Origin: Sphaerotilus sp.
GTDB lineage: Bacteria > Pseudomonadota > Gammaproteobacteria > Burkholderiales > Burkholderiaceae_C
Reading direction: 5' to 3'
Assembly (NCBI RefSeq): GCF_013299175.1
Contig: NZ_JAAFKF010000012.1
Span: 1-54,437, forward strand
Length of the DNA stretch: 54,437 nucleotides
Below, in pieces: positions 1-8,329 of the stretch (position 1 is its first letter; each line of letters begins with the position of its first letter). Both the position numbers and the translations under genes were made by a program. Below the pieces are notes generated by a model. That model had not been told where the DNA came from and made no database searches. It worked only from the letters and a program-made list of their open reading frames with translations.

Positions 1-24
1 ATGACTCCTTCGTGTTGTGGTGGA

Positions 25-228
25 TTACAGACCGGCGAACGGCAGCATCTGTGCCATGTGACCCATGTTGGTCTCATGCACAGCGGTCGTTCCACGCAGG
101 TGGCGCTTGGTCTTGGTGGACTTCTTGGTCAGGATGTGACGCTTGAAGGCGTGACCGCGCTTGACGGTGCCACCGGGACGGACGCGAAAACGCTTCTTCG
201 CGCCACTCTTGGTCTTCATCTTGGGCAT
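25..228 (-). CDS. rpmI: 50S ribosomal protein L35
   Basis: This 67-residue basic protein begins [14 protein letters not shown] and matches L35 along its whole length, including the normal family size. L35 is a small structural protein of the large ribosomal subunit. The start at 228 was chosen over an in-frame upstream extension because L35 proteins begin exactly here and an AAGGAG Shine-Dalgarno sequence lies just upstream. It follows infC on the same strand in the conserved thrS-infC-rpmI-rplT order. rplT would lie beyond position 1, outside the window. Identification is near certain. Confidence 0.98.
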   Translation of the reverse strand: MPKMKTKSGAKKRFRVRPGGTVKRGHAFKRHILTKKSTKTKRHLRGTTAVHETNMGHMAQMLPFAGL

Positions 229-355
229 GACTGCTCCTTGGGGTTGTTCCTGCGAGGCGGCATGAAACGACTCATGCGCTTTGGGGCCTGCGGGCACTGA
301 GGGGCGCAGCGACCAGACCGCACCCACTCAAATTGCTTGCTGCCGATCGCTCGGC

Positions 356-904
356 TTACTTCTTGCGCTTCGGGGCCAGCACCATGATCATCTGGCGGCC
401 TTCGAGCTTGGGCATGTGCTCGACCACCGACACGTCCGTCAGCTCGTCGCGCACCCGCTCCAGCAGGCGCATGCCGATGTCCTGGTGCGTGATCTCGCGA
501 CCACGGAACCGCAGCGTGACCTTGCCCTTGTCGCCGTCTTCGAGGAAGCGGCGCAGGTTGCGCATCTTGATGTTGTAGTCGCCTTCGTCCGTGCCGGGAC
601 GGAACTTGACTTCCTTGACATCGATGACGTGCTGCTTGGCCTTGGCCTCGGCCGCGCGCTTCTGTTCCTGGTACTTGAACTTGCCGTAGTCCATCAGGCG
701 GCACACCGGCGGCTGGGCCGTGGGCGAGATTTCCACCAGATCGACATCACCATCGGCCGCCAGCCGCAGGGCTTCCTGGATGTTGACGATGCCCAGCGGC
801 TCGTTCTCGGGTCCGTTCAGGCGGACCTCCAGGGCAGTGATCTCGCGGTTCAGGCGGTGCTTGCGCTCGGCGTTCGGCGTACGGCGGTCAAGAAAGGTAG
901 CGAT
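356..904 (-). CDS. infC: Translation initiation factor IF-3, non-canonical ATC start
   Basis: IF-3 binds the 30S subunit, prevents premature 50S joining and proofreads start-codon choice. The 182-residue product has the typical N-domain ([18 protein letters not shown]), a linker and a C-domain ending VLAPKRKK. No ATG or GTG exists at the family's normal N-terminus. The reading frame points to an ATC at 902-904 giving IATFLDRR, preceded by AAGGAAT. Use of a rare AUU/AUC-type start is an established feature of infC and underlies its autoregulation, because IF-3 discriminates against such starts. An internal ATG at 736 would remove the N-domain and is unlikely to be the main start. It lies 86 bp downstream of thrS. 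Confidence 0.95.
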   Translation of the reverse strand: MATFLDRRTPNAERKHRLNREITALEVRLNGPENEPLGIVNIQEALRLAADGDVDLVEISPTAQPPVCRLMDYGKFKYQEQKRAAEAKAKQHVIDVKEVKFRPGTDEGDYNIKMRNLRRFLEDGDKGKVTLRFRGREITHQDIGMRLLERVRDELTDVSVVEHMPKLEGRQMIMVLAPKRKK

Positions 905-990
905 GGTGAGATTCCTTCAGGGGCACACAGCCCGATAACCCAAGATTCGCGCCCCGGCAAGGGAGAAGAAAACCGACAGCGCGAATCCCG

Positions 991-2910
991 TCACCGGAGG
1001 GTGGAGAGGTCTGCTGCGACTTTCTGGGAGAAGGCTTCCAGAGCCATCACCCCGAGGTCTTGATTGCCCCGGGCGCGCACTGCGACGGTTCCTGAAGCCC
1101 TCTCCTTGTCACCGACAACGAGCAGGTACGGAACCTTCTGCAAAGAATGCTCGCGGATTTTATACGTGATTTTTTCGTTGCGCAAATCAAGCGAGACCCT
1201 AAGTCCTTGTTTTTGCAGCGTTTTGGCCACGTCGCGGGCGTAATCGGCCTGCGCGTCGGTGATGTTGAGCACCGAGACCTGCACGGGGGCGAGCCAGGTC
1301 GGCAAGGCACCTGCATGCTGCTCGATCAGGATGCCGATGAAACGCTCCAGGCTGCCGACGATGGCGCGGTGCAGCATGACCGGGTGGTGGCGCACGCCGT
1401 CCTCGCCGACGAACTCGGCGTCCAGCCGCTCGGGCAGGTTCGGATCGACCTGGATCGTGCCGCACTGCCAGGGTCGGCCCAGCGCGTCCTTGAGGGTGTA
1501 CTCGATCTTCGGCCCGTAGAAAGCGCCCTCGCCCGGCAGGTACTCGAAGTCGCAGCCCGACGCCCGCAGCCCTTCCGCCAGCGCGTGTTCGGCGCGGTCC
1601 CAGCTTTCTTCGGTGCCGATGCGCTTGTCCGGCCGCGTCGAGAGCTTGTAGAGGATGTCCGTGAAGCCGAAGTCCTTGTAGACCTTCTGCAGCAGCGTCG
1701 TGAAGGCGATCACCTCGGCCTGGATCTGGTCCTCGGTGCAGAAGATGTGGCCATCGTCCTGCGTGAAGGCCCGCACGCGCATGATGCCGTGTAGCCCGCC
1801 GGTCGGCTCGTTGCGGTGGCACTGGCCGAACTCGCCGAAGCGCAGCGGCAGGTCGCGGTAGCTCTTGATGCCCTGCTTGTAGATGAGGATGTGGCCGGGG
1901 CAGTTCATCGGCTTGAGCGCGTAGTCGCGCTTCTCCGACTCGGTCACGAACATGTTCTCGCGGTACTTGTCCCAGTGGCCGGTCTTCTCCCACAGGCCCT
2001 GGTCGAGGATCTGCGGGCCCTTGACCTCCAGGTAGCCGTTGTCGCGGTAGACGCGGCGCATGTACTGCTCGACCTCCTGCCACAGCGTCCAGCCCTTGGG
2101 GTGCCAGAAGACGGTGCCGGGCGAGTGTTCGTCGATGTGGAACAGGTCGAGTTCGCGGCCGAGCTTGCGGTGGTCGCGCTTCTCGGCCTCTTCGAGCATG
2201 ACGAGGTACTTCTGCAGGTCGTCCTTGGTCGCCCACGCCGTGCCGTAGACGCGCTGCAGCATCTCGTTGCGGTGGTCGCCGCGCCAGTAGGCCCCAGCCA
2301 CCTTCATCAGCTTGAAGAACTTCAGCTTGCCCGTCGAGGGGACGTGCGGGCCGCGGCACAGGTCGGTGAACGCGCCTTCGGCGTAGAGCGACACGTCCTC
2401 GCCCGCCGGGATGCTGGCGATGATCTCGGCCTTGTAGTGCTCGCCGAGCGACTTGAAATAGGCGACGGCCTCGTCACGCGGCAGCACGCGGCGCACCACC
2501 GGCTCGTCCTTGTTGGCCAGCTCGGTCATCTTCTTCTCGATGGCCACCAGATCGTCGGGCGTGAAGGGGCGCTTGTACGAGAAGTCGTAATAGAAGCCGT
2601 GTTCGATCACCGGGCCGATCGTCACCTGCGCCTCGGGGAACAGCGACTTGACGGCGTAGGCCAGCAGGTGGGCGGACGAGTGGCGGATGACCTCCAGGCC
2701 GGCGGTGTCCTTGGCGGTGATGATGGCCAGGGACTCGTCGGACTCGATGCGGTGGCTGGTATCGACCACGCGGGCAGCGTCGCCAGTGCCGACACGGCCG
2801 GCGAGCGCCGCCTTGGCCAGACCGGCGCCGATCGAGGCGGCCACTTCGGCCACCGTCACGGGGCCAGGGAATTCACGTCGGGAGCCGTCGGGAAGCTGGA
2901 TGGAAATCAT
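991..2910 (-). CDS. thrS: Threonine-tRNA ligase
   Basis: Class II aminoacyl-tRNA synthetase charging tRNA-Thr. The 639-residue protein has the full family length. An N-terminal TGS domain (about 1-60) is followed by the editing domain with the expected histidines (HSSAH around residue 78), then the catalytic core, then the anticodon-binding C-terminal domain. The zinc-binding cysteine lies in MNCPGH and a zinc histidine in VMLHRA. It heads the thrS-infC-rpmI set. Upstream lie a Thr-rich leader ORF and an intrinsic terminator, so expression is probably controlled by transcription attenuation. The ATG start has a nearby AAGG. Confidence 0.97.
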   Translation of the reverse strand: MISIQLPDGSRREFPGPVTVAEVAASIGAGLAKAALAGRVGTGDAARVVDTSHRIESDESLAIITAKDTAGLEVIRHSSAHLLAYAVKSLFPEAQVTIGPVIEHGFYYDFSYKRPFTPDDLVAIEKKMTELANKDEPVVRRVLPRDEAVAYFKSLGEHYKAEIIASIPAGEDVSLYAEGAFTDLCRGPHVPSTGKLKFFKLMKVAGAYWRGDHRNEMLQRVYGTAWATKDDLQKYLVMLEEAEKRDHRKLGRELDLFHIDEHSPGTVFWHPKGWTLWQEVEQYMRRVYRDNGYLEVKGPQILDQGLWEKTGHWDKYRENMFVTESEKRDYALKPMNCPGHILIYKQGIKSYRDLPLRFGEFGQCHRNEPTGGLHGIMRVRAFTQDDGHIFCTEDQIQAEVIAFTTLLQKVYKDFGFTDILYKLSTRPDKRIGTEESWDRAEHALAEGLRASGCDFEYLPGEGAFYGPKIEYTLKDALGRPWQCGTIQVDPNLPERLDAEFVGEDGVRHHPVMLHRAIVGSLERFIGILIEQHAGALPTWLAPVQVSVLNITDAQADYARDVAKTLQKQGLRVSLDLRNEKITYKIREHSLQKVPYLLVVGDKERASGTVAVRARGNQDLGVMALEAFSQKVAADLSTLR

Positions 2911-2930
2911 CGCTGGAAACCTTGGAAAAC

Positions 2931-2956
2931 AAAAAAGCGCGGGGACGCCGCGCTTT
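2931..2956 (-). terminator. Intrinsic terminator acting as thrS attenuator
   Basis: On the minus strand a perfect 9-bp stem (AAAGCGCGG / CCGCGCTTT, 2948-2956 with 2934-2942) closes a 5-nt loop and runs into six T residues. It sits between the Thr-rich leader ORF and the thrS start codon, so it would stop transcription before thrS. A competing hairpin is possible: 2980-2985 plus 2972-2975 can pair with 2947-2958, which contains the terminator's own arm. That would be the antiterminator. The stem is directly visible and the switching is inferred. Confidence 0.85.
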
Positions 2957-2992
2957 CCTGGGGGACTCGGTGGAAGAGCCGCGGCTGGCTGG

Positions 2993-3034
2993 TCAGACCT
3001 CGGAGGTCGAGGCGGTGGTAGTTCGCGGTGTCAT
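2993..3034 (-). CDS. Thr-rich leader peptide of thrS
   Basis: A 13-codon ORF reads [13 protein letters not shown] and then stops. Five of the thirteen residues are Thr, at positions 2, 5, 6, 7 and 10. An AAAGG ribosome-binding sequence lies about 10 nt upstream of the ATG. It is followed by a mutually exclusive pair of hairpins and then by thrS. This is the classic layout of an amino-acid attenuator: ribosomes stalled on Thr codons when charged tRNA-Thr is scarce would favour the antiterminator. It is too short for routine ORF finding. Confidence 0.82.
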   Translation of the reverse strand: MTPRTTTASTSEV

Positions 3035-3095
3035 AACCGAGGTGCCTTTCCCGTGTCTTGTGCAGATGATGAGCGCACCAGTTTACCCGAGCCCG

Positions 3096-3128
3096 AAAAA
3101 AAGCCCCAGGGCTTGCGCGCTGGGGCTT
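3096..3128 (-). terminator. Intrinsic terminator after aceA
   Basis: On the minus strand a perfect 9-bp stem AAGCCCCAG / CTGGGGCTT (3120-3128 with 3101-3109) encloses a 10-nt loop and is followed by a run of seven T residues. It starts 16 bp past the aceA stop codon and separates aceA from the thrS leader transcript. Confidence 0.92.
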
Positions 3129-3144
3129 GTTGGTCCGCGCGAAA

Positions 3145-4461
3145 TCAGTGGAACTGCTCTTCTTCGGTCGAGCCGGTCAGCGCCTTGACCGAGCTGGAGC
3201 CGCCCTGGATCACGGTGGTCACGTCGTCGAAGTAGCCGGCGCCGACTTCCTGCTGGTGCGACACGAAGGTGTAGCCTTGTTCGCGGGCCTGGAATTCCGG
3301 CTCCTGCACCATGTTGACGTAGTGCTTCATGCCTTCGCCCTGGGCATAGGCGTTGGCGAACTGGAACGTGTTGTACCAATTGATGTGGATGCCGGCCAGC
3401 GTGATGAACTGGTACTTGTAGCCCAGCGCCGACAGCTCTTCCTGGAAGGTGGCGATCTGCGCATCGTTGAGGTTCTTGCGCCAGTTGAACGACGGCGAGC
3501 AGTTGTACGACAGCAGCTTGCCCGGGCAGGCGCCGTGGACGGCTTGCGCGAATTCACGGGCGAAGCCGATGTCCGGCACGCCGGTCTCGCACCACACCAG
3601 GTCGGCGTAGGGGGCGTAGGCGATGCCGCGGCTGATGGCCTGCTCCAGGCCGTTCTTGACGCGGTAGAAGCCTTCCTGCGTGCGCTCGCCGGTGACGAAC
3701 CGGCGGTCGTTGTCGTCGCAGTCGCTGGTCAGCAGGTTGGCGGCTTCAGCGTCCGTGCGGGCCAGCACGATCGTCGGCACGCCCATCACGTCGGCGGCGA
3801 AACGCGCGGCGATCAGCTTTTCAACGGCTTCACGGGTAGGGACCAGCACCTTGCCGCCCATGTGGCCGCACTTCTTGACCGCGGCGAGCTGGTCTTCGAA
3901 GTGAACGCCAGCGGCGCCCGACGCGATCATGTTCTTCATCAGCTCGAAGGCGTTCAGCACGCCGCCGAAGCCGGCTTCCGCGTCGGCAACGATCGGCAGG
4001 AAGTAATCGACGAAGCCCTTGTCGCCCGGATTGATGCCACGGCCCCACTGGATTTCGTCGGCACGCTTGAACGTGTTGTTGATGCGGCGAACCATCGTCG
4101 GCACCGAGTCGTAGGCGTACAGCGACTGGTCGGGGTACATGGTTTCCGACGTATTGCCGTCGGCGGCGACTTGCCAGCCCGACAGGTACACGGCTTCCAG
4201 ACCGGCCTTGGCTTGCTGCATGGCTTGACCAGCAGTGATCGCGCCGAACGCGTTCACGTAGCCCTTCTTGGCGCCGCCGTTGACCTTGTCCCACAGCTTC
4301 TCGGCGCCGTTCTTGGCCAGCGTGTACTCGGGCTGCATGGAGCCGCGCAGACGCACCACGTCGGCGGCGCTGTAGCCGCGCTTGACCAGCTTCCAGCGGG
4401 GGTTTTCAGCCCAGTCTTTTTCGAGGGCGGCGATCTGTTGTTCGCGGGTCAGGTTCGTCAT
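3145..4461 (-). CDS. aceA: Isocitrate lyase
   Basis: Cleaves isocitrate to succinate and glyoxylate, the first step of the glyoxylate shunt needed for growth on acetate, fatty acids or stored PHB. The 438-residue protein has the KKCGH active-site signature at 196-200, with catalytic Cys198 followed by MGGK, and the usual length of the short bacterial form. The start at 4461 has GGAG upstream. It is monocistronic, ending in a strong terminator. A perfect palindrome at 4540-4559 about 80 bp upstream of the start is the likely operator. Malate synthase is not in the window. Confidence 0.97.
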   Translation of the reverse strand: MTNLTREQQIAALEKDWAENPRWKLVKRGYSAADVVRLRGSMQPEYTLAKNGAEKLWDKVNGGAKKGYVNAFGAITAGQAMQQAKAGLEAVYLSGWQVAADGNTSETMYPDQSLYAYDSVPTMVRRINNTFKRADEIQWGRGINPGDKGFVDYFLPIVADAEAGFGGVLNAFELMKNMIASGAAGVHFEDQLAAVKKCGHMGGKVLVPTREAVEKLIAARFAADVMGVPTIVLARTDAEAANLLTSDCDDNDRRFVTGERTQEGFYRVKNGLEQAISRGIAYAPYADLVWCETGVPDIGFAREFAQAVHGACPGKLLSYNCSPSFNWRKNLNDAQIATFQEELSALGYKYQFITLAGIHINWYNTFQFANAYAQGEGMKHYVNMVQEPEFQAREQGYTFVSHQQEVGAGYFDDVTTVIQGGSSSVKALTGSTEEEQFH

Positions 4462-4774
4462 GAGGCGCTCCAGAGGGCAAGGGGTTGCGGTGAATCGGAT
4501 GGCCCAAGCTTAGCGGCAGTCCGTGAAAACGAGAAGACTTATGTCTTATATAAGACATAGCTTTGTTCTCAATGAAATCAATGACTTGCAGAACATCAAC
4601 CACCATGCGGAATTTGTTTTCTCACAATGGAAAAAATTGATGCGCTGCACCATGCATTTTTCCCACATTGTGAAATCATCTTCAGTGTCATGAAAACGCA
4701 AGTTTCGGGCGGCGCATCCCGGTGCATCCGGCACACTGGCGGGCTACCCACCGCCACCGTGCCCACCGCCCGCC
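4462..4774. promoter_or_regulatory. Divergent control region between aceA and the ureohydrolase gene
   Basis: This 313-bp AT-rich stretch separates two divergent genes and holds no convincing ORF. It contains the perfect palindrome described separately and a long imperfect inverted repeat at about 4618-4675. The repeat arms are CACAATGG plus an A-run, and a T-run plus CCCACATTGTG, around a TGCGCTGCACCATGCA centre. Both look like protein-binding sites. I cannot assign exact promoters. Confidence 0.6.
4540..4559. promoter_or_regulatory. Perfect 20-bp palindrome upstream of aceA
   Basis: The sequence TATGTCTTATATAAGACATA is its own reverse complement. It lies 79 bp upstream of the aceA start codon in an AT-rich stretch, which fits an operator for a dimeric regulator. 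The core TCTTATATAAGA also resembles a promoter element. The regulator is unknown. A GntR- or XRE-type regulator of glyoxylate or propionate metabolism would be a reasonable guess. Confidence 0.6.
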
Positions 4775-5740
4775 ATGACCGACTTCGCCTTTCTCAGCGC
4801 CCACAGCTTCCTCAAGGTGCCGATGGGGCCGCGGGCGCCGTCCGAGCGGCCATTCGGACTGGCCGGCATCGCCTGGGACGGCGCCGTCACGAACCGCCCG
4901 GGTGCGCGCATGGCCCCGCGGGCGATCCGCCAAGCCAGCCACATGCTGTGCGACGGCACGCACCCGCTGTTCGAGGTGTCGCCGGCCGACGTGCTGTGCG
5001 ACCTGGGCGACCTGCCGCTGCCGAACACCAGCCTGGAGCGGATGCGCGAGGCGATGGCGCCGCAGGTCGCCGCGCTGCTCGCGCAGCAGCGGCACATGGT
5101 CTGGCTCGGCGGTGACCACTCGGTGACGCTGCCGCTGCTGCGTGCCTACCGGCAGCATTTCGGGCAACCGCTGGGCGTGCTGCACTTCGATGCGCACTGC
5201 GACACCTGGGAAGACCACTTCGGCGAGCCAAGCGGACATGGCACCTGGGTGTACGAGGCCATCCAGGAAGGGCTGGTGATGCCGCAGGCGTTCGCGCAGA
5301 TCGGCATCCGCAGCGCCGGCCTGCGCGAAGCCCGCGACTACGTGCGCGACCAGGGCGGGCTGATCTGGACAGCGCGTGACCTGCGCGGGCGGGAAAGCGC
5401 GGCGCAACTGGACGACGTGGTCCAGACGCTGCGGCGGCGCTGGGCGTCGTGCGGGAACCCTCCCCTGTACCTGAGCTTCGACATCGACGCGCTCGACCCC
5501 GCCTTCGCCCCCGGCACCGGCACGCCCGAACCCGGTGGCCTGACCACGAACCAGGCGCTGACGCTGATCGAGGAACTGGCCGGCGAACGCTGGGTCGGCA
5601 TGGACTGCGTCGAGGTGGCGCCGCCGTATGACCACGCCGAGCTGTCGAGCAACGTCGCGGCGAACCTCGTCTGGACCTACCTCTGCGGGCAGGTGGCGCA
5701 TCAGCGCCAGCGTCGGCAAGGTCAGGCGGTGCCCGCGTGA
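4775..5740 (+). CDS. speB: Ureohydrolase, agmatinase-like
   Basis: Arginase/agmatinase superfamily enzyme that hydrolyses a guanidino compound to an amine and urea. The 321-residue protein shows the three manganese motifs in order: GGDHSVTLP, HFDAHCDTWE and SFDIDALDPAFAPG followed by GTPEPGG. The GTGTPEPGG context and overall form fit agmatinase (agmatine to putrescine) better than arginase. Guanidinobutyrase or a related activity cannot be excluded. The putrescine genes further along make agmatine the preferred substrate. Its last codon overlaps the TSUP permease start (ATGA), so the two are translationally coupled. Confidence 0.88.
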   Translation: MTDFAFLSAHSFLKVPMGPRAPSERPFGLAGIAWDGAVTNRPGARMAPRAIRQASHMLCDGTHPLFEVSPADVLCDLGDLPLPNTSLERMREAMAPQVAALLAQQRHMVWLGGDHSVTLPLLRAYRQHFGQPLGVLHFDAHCDTWEDHFGEPSGHGTWVYEAIQEGLVMPQAFAQIGIRSAGLREARDYVRDQGGLIWTARDLRGRESAAQLDDVVQTLRRRWASCGNPPLYLSFDIDALDPAFAPGTGTPEPGGLTTNQALTLIEELAGERWVGMDCVEVAPPYDHAELSSNVAANLVWTYLCGQVAHQRQRRQGQAVPA

Positions 5741-6495
5741 TGCCCGAAGCACACTGGCTGCTGCTCGTCGCGGCGGCGTTCGGCGCCGGGGCACTCAACG
5801 CCATCGCGGGCGGGGGCAGCTTCCTCACCTTCCCGGCGCTCGTCTTCACCGGCCTGCCCCCGATCACCGCCAACGCGACCAGCGCGGTGGCGGTCAGTCC
5901 GGGCTACCTGGGCAGCACGCTGGGGTTCCGGCAGGAGCTGGCCGCATTGCCTCGGGCGCGGCGACTGCGCGAGGGCTTGATCTGCGCAGCGGGCGGGGTC
6001 GGGGGCGCGCTGCTGCTGCTGCTGACGCCGGCCAAGGTGTTCTCGGCGGCGGTGCCGTGGCTGCTGCTGTTCGCCACCGGGCTGTTCGCGGTCGGGCCGA
6101 GGCTGGTGGCGGCGCGTCAGCGGCGCGGGGCGGGCGAGTTTCATCCGCTGGCGCAGTCGCTGGGGCTGCTGGCGGTCGCTGTTTATGGCGGGTATTTCAA
6201 CGGCGGCCTCGGCATCCTGCTGATGGCGCTGTACACGCTGACCGGCGAGCGCCACGTCCACACCGCCAATGCGCTGAAGAACCTGAACTCGCTGCTGCTG
6301 TCGCTGCTGTCGGTGGCGGCGTTCGCCTGGGCGGGGGCGATCGCGTGGCCGCAGGCGGGGGTGATGATGGTGGCGGCGACGCTGGGCGGTTTCATCGGTG
6401 CGCGGCTGGCGCGGCGGCTGCCGGCAGCGGGCGTGCGGGCGGTGGTGGTGGTCACCGGGGTGGTGATGGCGGTGGCGTTTTTCGCTCGCGGCTAG
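5737..6495 (+). CDS. TSUP-family (TauE/SafE) membrane permease
   Basis: A 252-residue very hydrophobic protein with about seven to eight membrane segments and the TSUP-type N-terminus (GAGALNAIAGGGSFLTFPAL) with conserved glycines. TauE/SafE proteins are inner-membrane carriers, often for sulfonates, sulfite or small organic anions. The substrate here cannot be read from sequence. The start overlaps the ureohydrolase stop by 4 nt. Its 3' end overlaps the convergent MbnP-MbnH gene by 44 bp. Confidence 0.85.
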   Translation: MMPEAHWLLLVAAAFGAGALNAIAGGGSFLTFPALVFTGLPPITANATSAVAVSPGYLGSTLGFRQELAALPRARRLREGLICAAGGVGGALLLLLTPAKVFSAAVPWLLLFATGLFAVGPRLVAARQRRGAGEFHPLAQSLGLLAVAVYGGYFNGGLGILLMALYTLTGERHVHTANALKNLNSLLLSLLSVAAFAWAGAIAWPQAGVMMVAATLGGFIGARLARRLPAAGVRAVVVVTGVVMAVAFFARG

Positions 6496-8269
6496 ACCCT
6501 TCGGGCGCGGCGAGCGTGGCGGGCAGGAACGCCGGGTCGGTCAGCGTCTTCAGGAAGGCCACCAGCGCAGCCTTGTCCTCCCGCGACAGCTTCAAGCCTT
6601 CCGGTGGATGCTTGGCGAGGTTGGGGTCCAGGTTCGGATGCCGCACCACGCCGTGGTCGTAGTGCTCGATCACCTCCTCCAGCGTCTTGAAGCGTCCGTC
6701 GTGCATGTACGGCGCGGTGACGGCCACGTTGCGCAGGCTGGGCGTGCGGAACTTGCCGCGATCGGCGGGCTGACCGGTCACCTGCTCGCGCCCGGTGTCT
6801 CCGCCCGGCCCCAGGCGCAGGCTCAGGCCGTTGTTCATGAACTGCTGGTTGGTGAACAGCGCCCCGCCGTGGCAGTGAAAACAGTCGGCACCGCGCAGGC
6901 CGAGCCGGGGGTCGCGCTCGGTCAGGAACAGCTCGAAGCCGCGCTTTTCTGCCGGCGTCAACGGCTCGCCGCCCTGCATGGCGCGGTCGAATTTCGAGTC
7001 CTGTGACACCCGCGTGAGCATGAACTGCTCCAGCGCCAGCCCGATGCGCCCGGCCGTGACCGGGCCGCCCAGCGCGGTCTTGAAGTGCGTGACCATGTCG
7101 GGGTCGGCGCCAAGCTTGGCGACGACGTGCGGCAGGGTGTCCGCCATTTCGTGCGGGTGTTCGATCGGGCCGACCACCTGCTGGCGCAGCGTGGGTGCCC
7201 GCCCGTCCCAGAACAGCGCGGGCGCCCACGCCAGGTTGAACAGCGGCATGGCGTTGCGCGTGCCCAGCCGCCCGCCCACGCCGGCACTCACCGCCTTGCC
7301 CGGGTCGGCAAAGGCATGCGCCGGGTCGTGGCAGGACGCGCAGCGCACGGTGCCATCCCGCGACAGGCGCGGGTCGTGGAACAGCCGCTCGCCGAGCGCC
7401 ACGCCCTGCGCTGTCGGCACGTTGTCGGCGGGCAGCGCGACCGAGGGCATGTGCGTGCCGACGGACCAGGCGTAGGGCATGGCCGCCTGGCTCGGCGCGT
7501 TGGGCATCCCGGAGATCGCGGGCAGTGCCTGGAGCGTGAACGCCCGTTGCAAGGCCGCCTTGATCGCACGGACAGGCACGTCCTGCTGCCGGGAATGCGT
7601 GGACTCGCCATCGCGAACGATGTCCACCCCGGCGAGCAAGCGCGTGGCGTCGAGTTGCAGCCGCAGCATCGTGCCCGCCTGCACGCGCAGCTTGGCCGGC
7701 AGCGTCACGGTGACCCGGTTCTCGTCGCCGGCCAGGTGGTACGAATACCCGCCCGTGCGGCCCGCGGCGGCGTGGTCGTACTGCCAGTGGCCTTCGAGCG
7801 CCAGGAAGATGTAGCCGCCGGTCCAGCCCCAGTGCAGACCGTTGACCACGGGATTCAGCGGGTGCTCCGGCCCGAAGCGGTTCGGGTCGGCGTGGTTCTG
7901 CGTGGGCGACACCCCCACCGCAAACCGCACCGCCCCATACGACCCCGGCGCCACCGCCGGCACCGCTTGTCGCCGCAGCGGCTGCTCGGCGCGGAAGTAG
8001 CCGTTCCAACCCGCCGGGTCGGTCCAGGTGCCATCCAACCGCTGCAGGCTGAAGTCCGACAGCAGCAGGTCCAGCCGGGTCACCGCCAGCGCACGGTGGC
8101 GGCGGTCGGCGAGCTGGCCCGGCCGGTTCATCACCAGCGGCGTTCCGGCGGCCGTGACCTGCACCTGGACCTGCACCGGCCCCTCAGGAGCCGACGCCCG
8201 GCTCCCCCCGGACAAGCTCAGCAGCACACACGCCACGGCTGCACATCGGCTCGCATCAATTTGAATCAT
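6452..8269 (-). CDS. MbnP-like domain fused to MbnH-like di-heme cytochrome c peroxidase
   Basis: A 605-residue secreted protein with an N-terminal signal peptide (about 1-26). Residues about 30-235 resemble MbnP, the copper-binding partner protein: RLDLLLSDFSLQ, VGVSPTQNHADPNRFG and HWGWTGGYIFLALEGHW, with conserved Trp147 and Trp149. Residues about 262-600 resemble MbnH of the MauG/cytochrome c peroxidase family, with heme sites CASCH at 310-314 and CFHCH at 463-467 and the late motif PYMHDGRF. In methanobactin clusters MbnP and MbnH are separate proteins and MbnH oxidises a Trp of MbnP to kynurenine. Here they are one chain. The ATG at 8269 lacks a clear Shine-Dalgarno. It is divergent from a lysyl-oxidase-like gene. 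Confidence 0.82.
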   Translation of the reverse strand: MIQIDASRCAAVACVLLSLSGGSRASAPEGPVQVQVQVTAAGTPLVMNRPGQLADRRHRALAVTRLDLLLSDFSLQRLDGTWTDPAGWNGYFRAEQPLRRQAVPAVAPGSYGAVRFAVGVSPTQNHADPNRFGPEHPLNPVVNGLHWGWTGGYIFLALEGHWQYDHAAAGRTGGYSYHLAGDENRVTVTLPAKLRVQAGTMLRLQLDATRLLAGVDIVRDGESTHSRQQDVPVRAIKAALQRAFTLQALPAISGMPNAPSQAAMPYAWSVGTHMPSVALPADNVPTAQGVALGERLFHDPRLSRDGTVRCASCHDPAHAFADPGKAVSAGVGGRLGTRNAMPLFNLAWAPALFWDGRAPTLRQQVVGPIEHPHEMADTLPHVVAKLGADPDMVTHFKTALGGPVTAGRIGLALEQFMLTRVSQDSKFDRAMQGGEPLTPAEKRGFELFLTERDPRLGLRGADCFHCHGGALFTNQQFMNNGLSLRLGPGGDTGREQVTGQPADRGKFRTPSLRNVAVTAPYMHDGRFKTLEEVIEHYDHGVVRHPNLDPNLAKHPPEGLKLSREDKAALVAFLKTLTDPAFLPATLAAPEGSSRERKTPPPSPPR

Positions 8270-8329
8270 TTGATTACATTATTAACAACAAGTAACATTT
8301 GAGCATCGATTACAAATTTGTGAGGATTC

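Noticed and set aside
281-1063. Plus-strand 260-codon open frame over infC
   Set aside because: It is a shadow of IF-3 and lacks family features. It only reflects GC-rich codon structure.
2922-3188. Plus-strand ORFs over the thrS leader
   Set aside because: The translations are featureless, and the region is fully explained by the minus-strand leader peptide, attenuator and aceA terminator.
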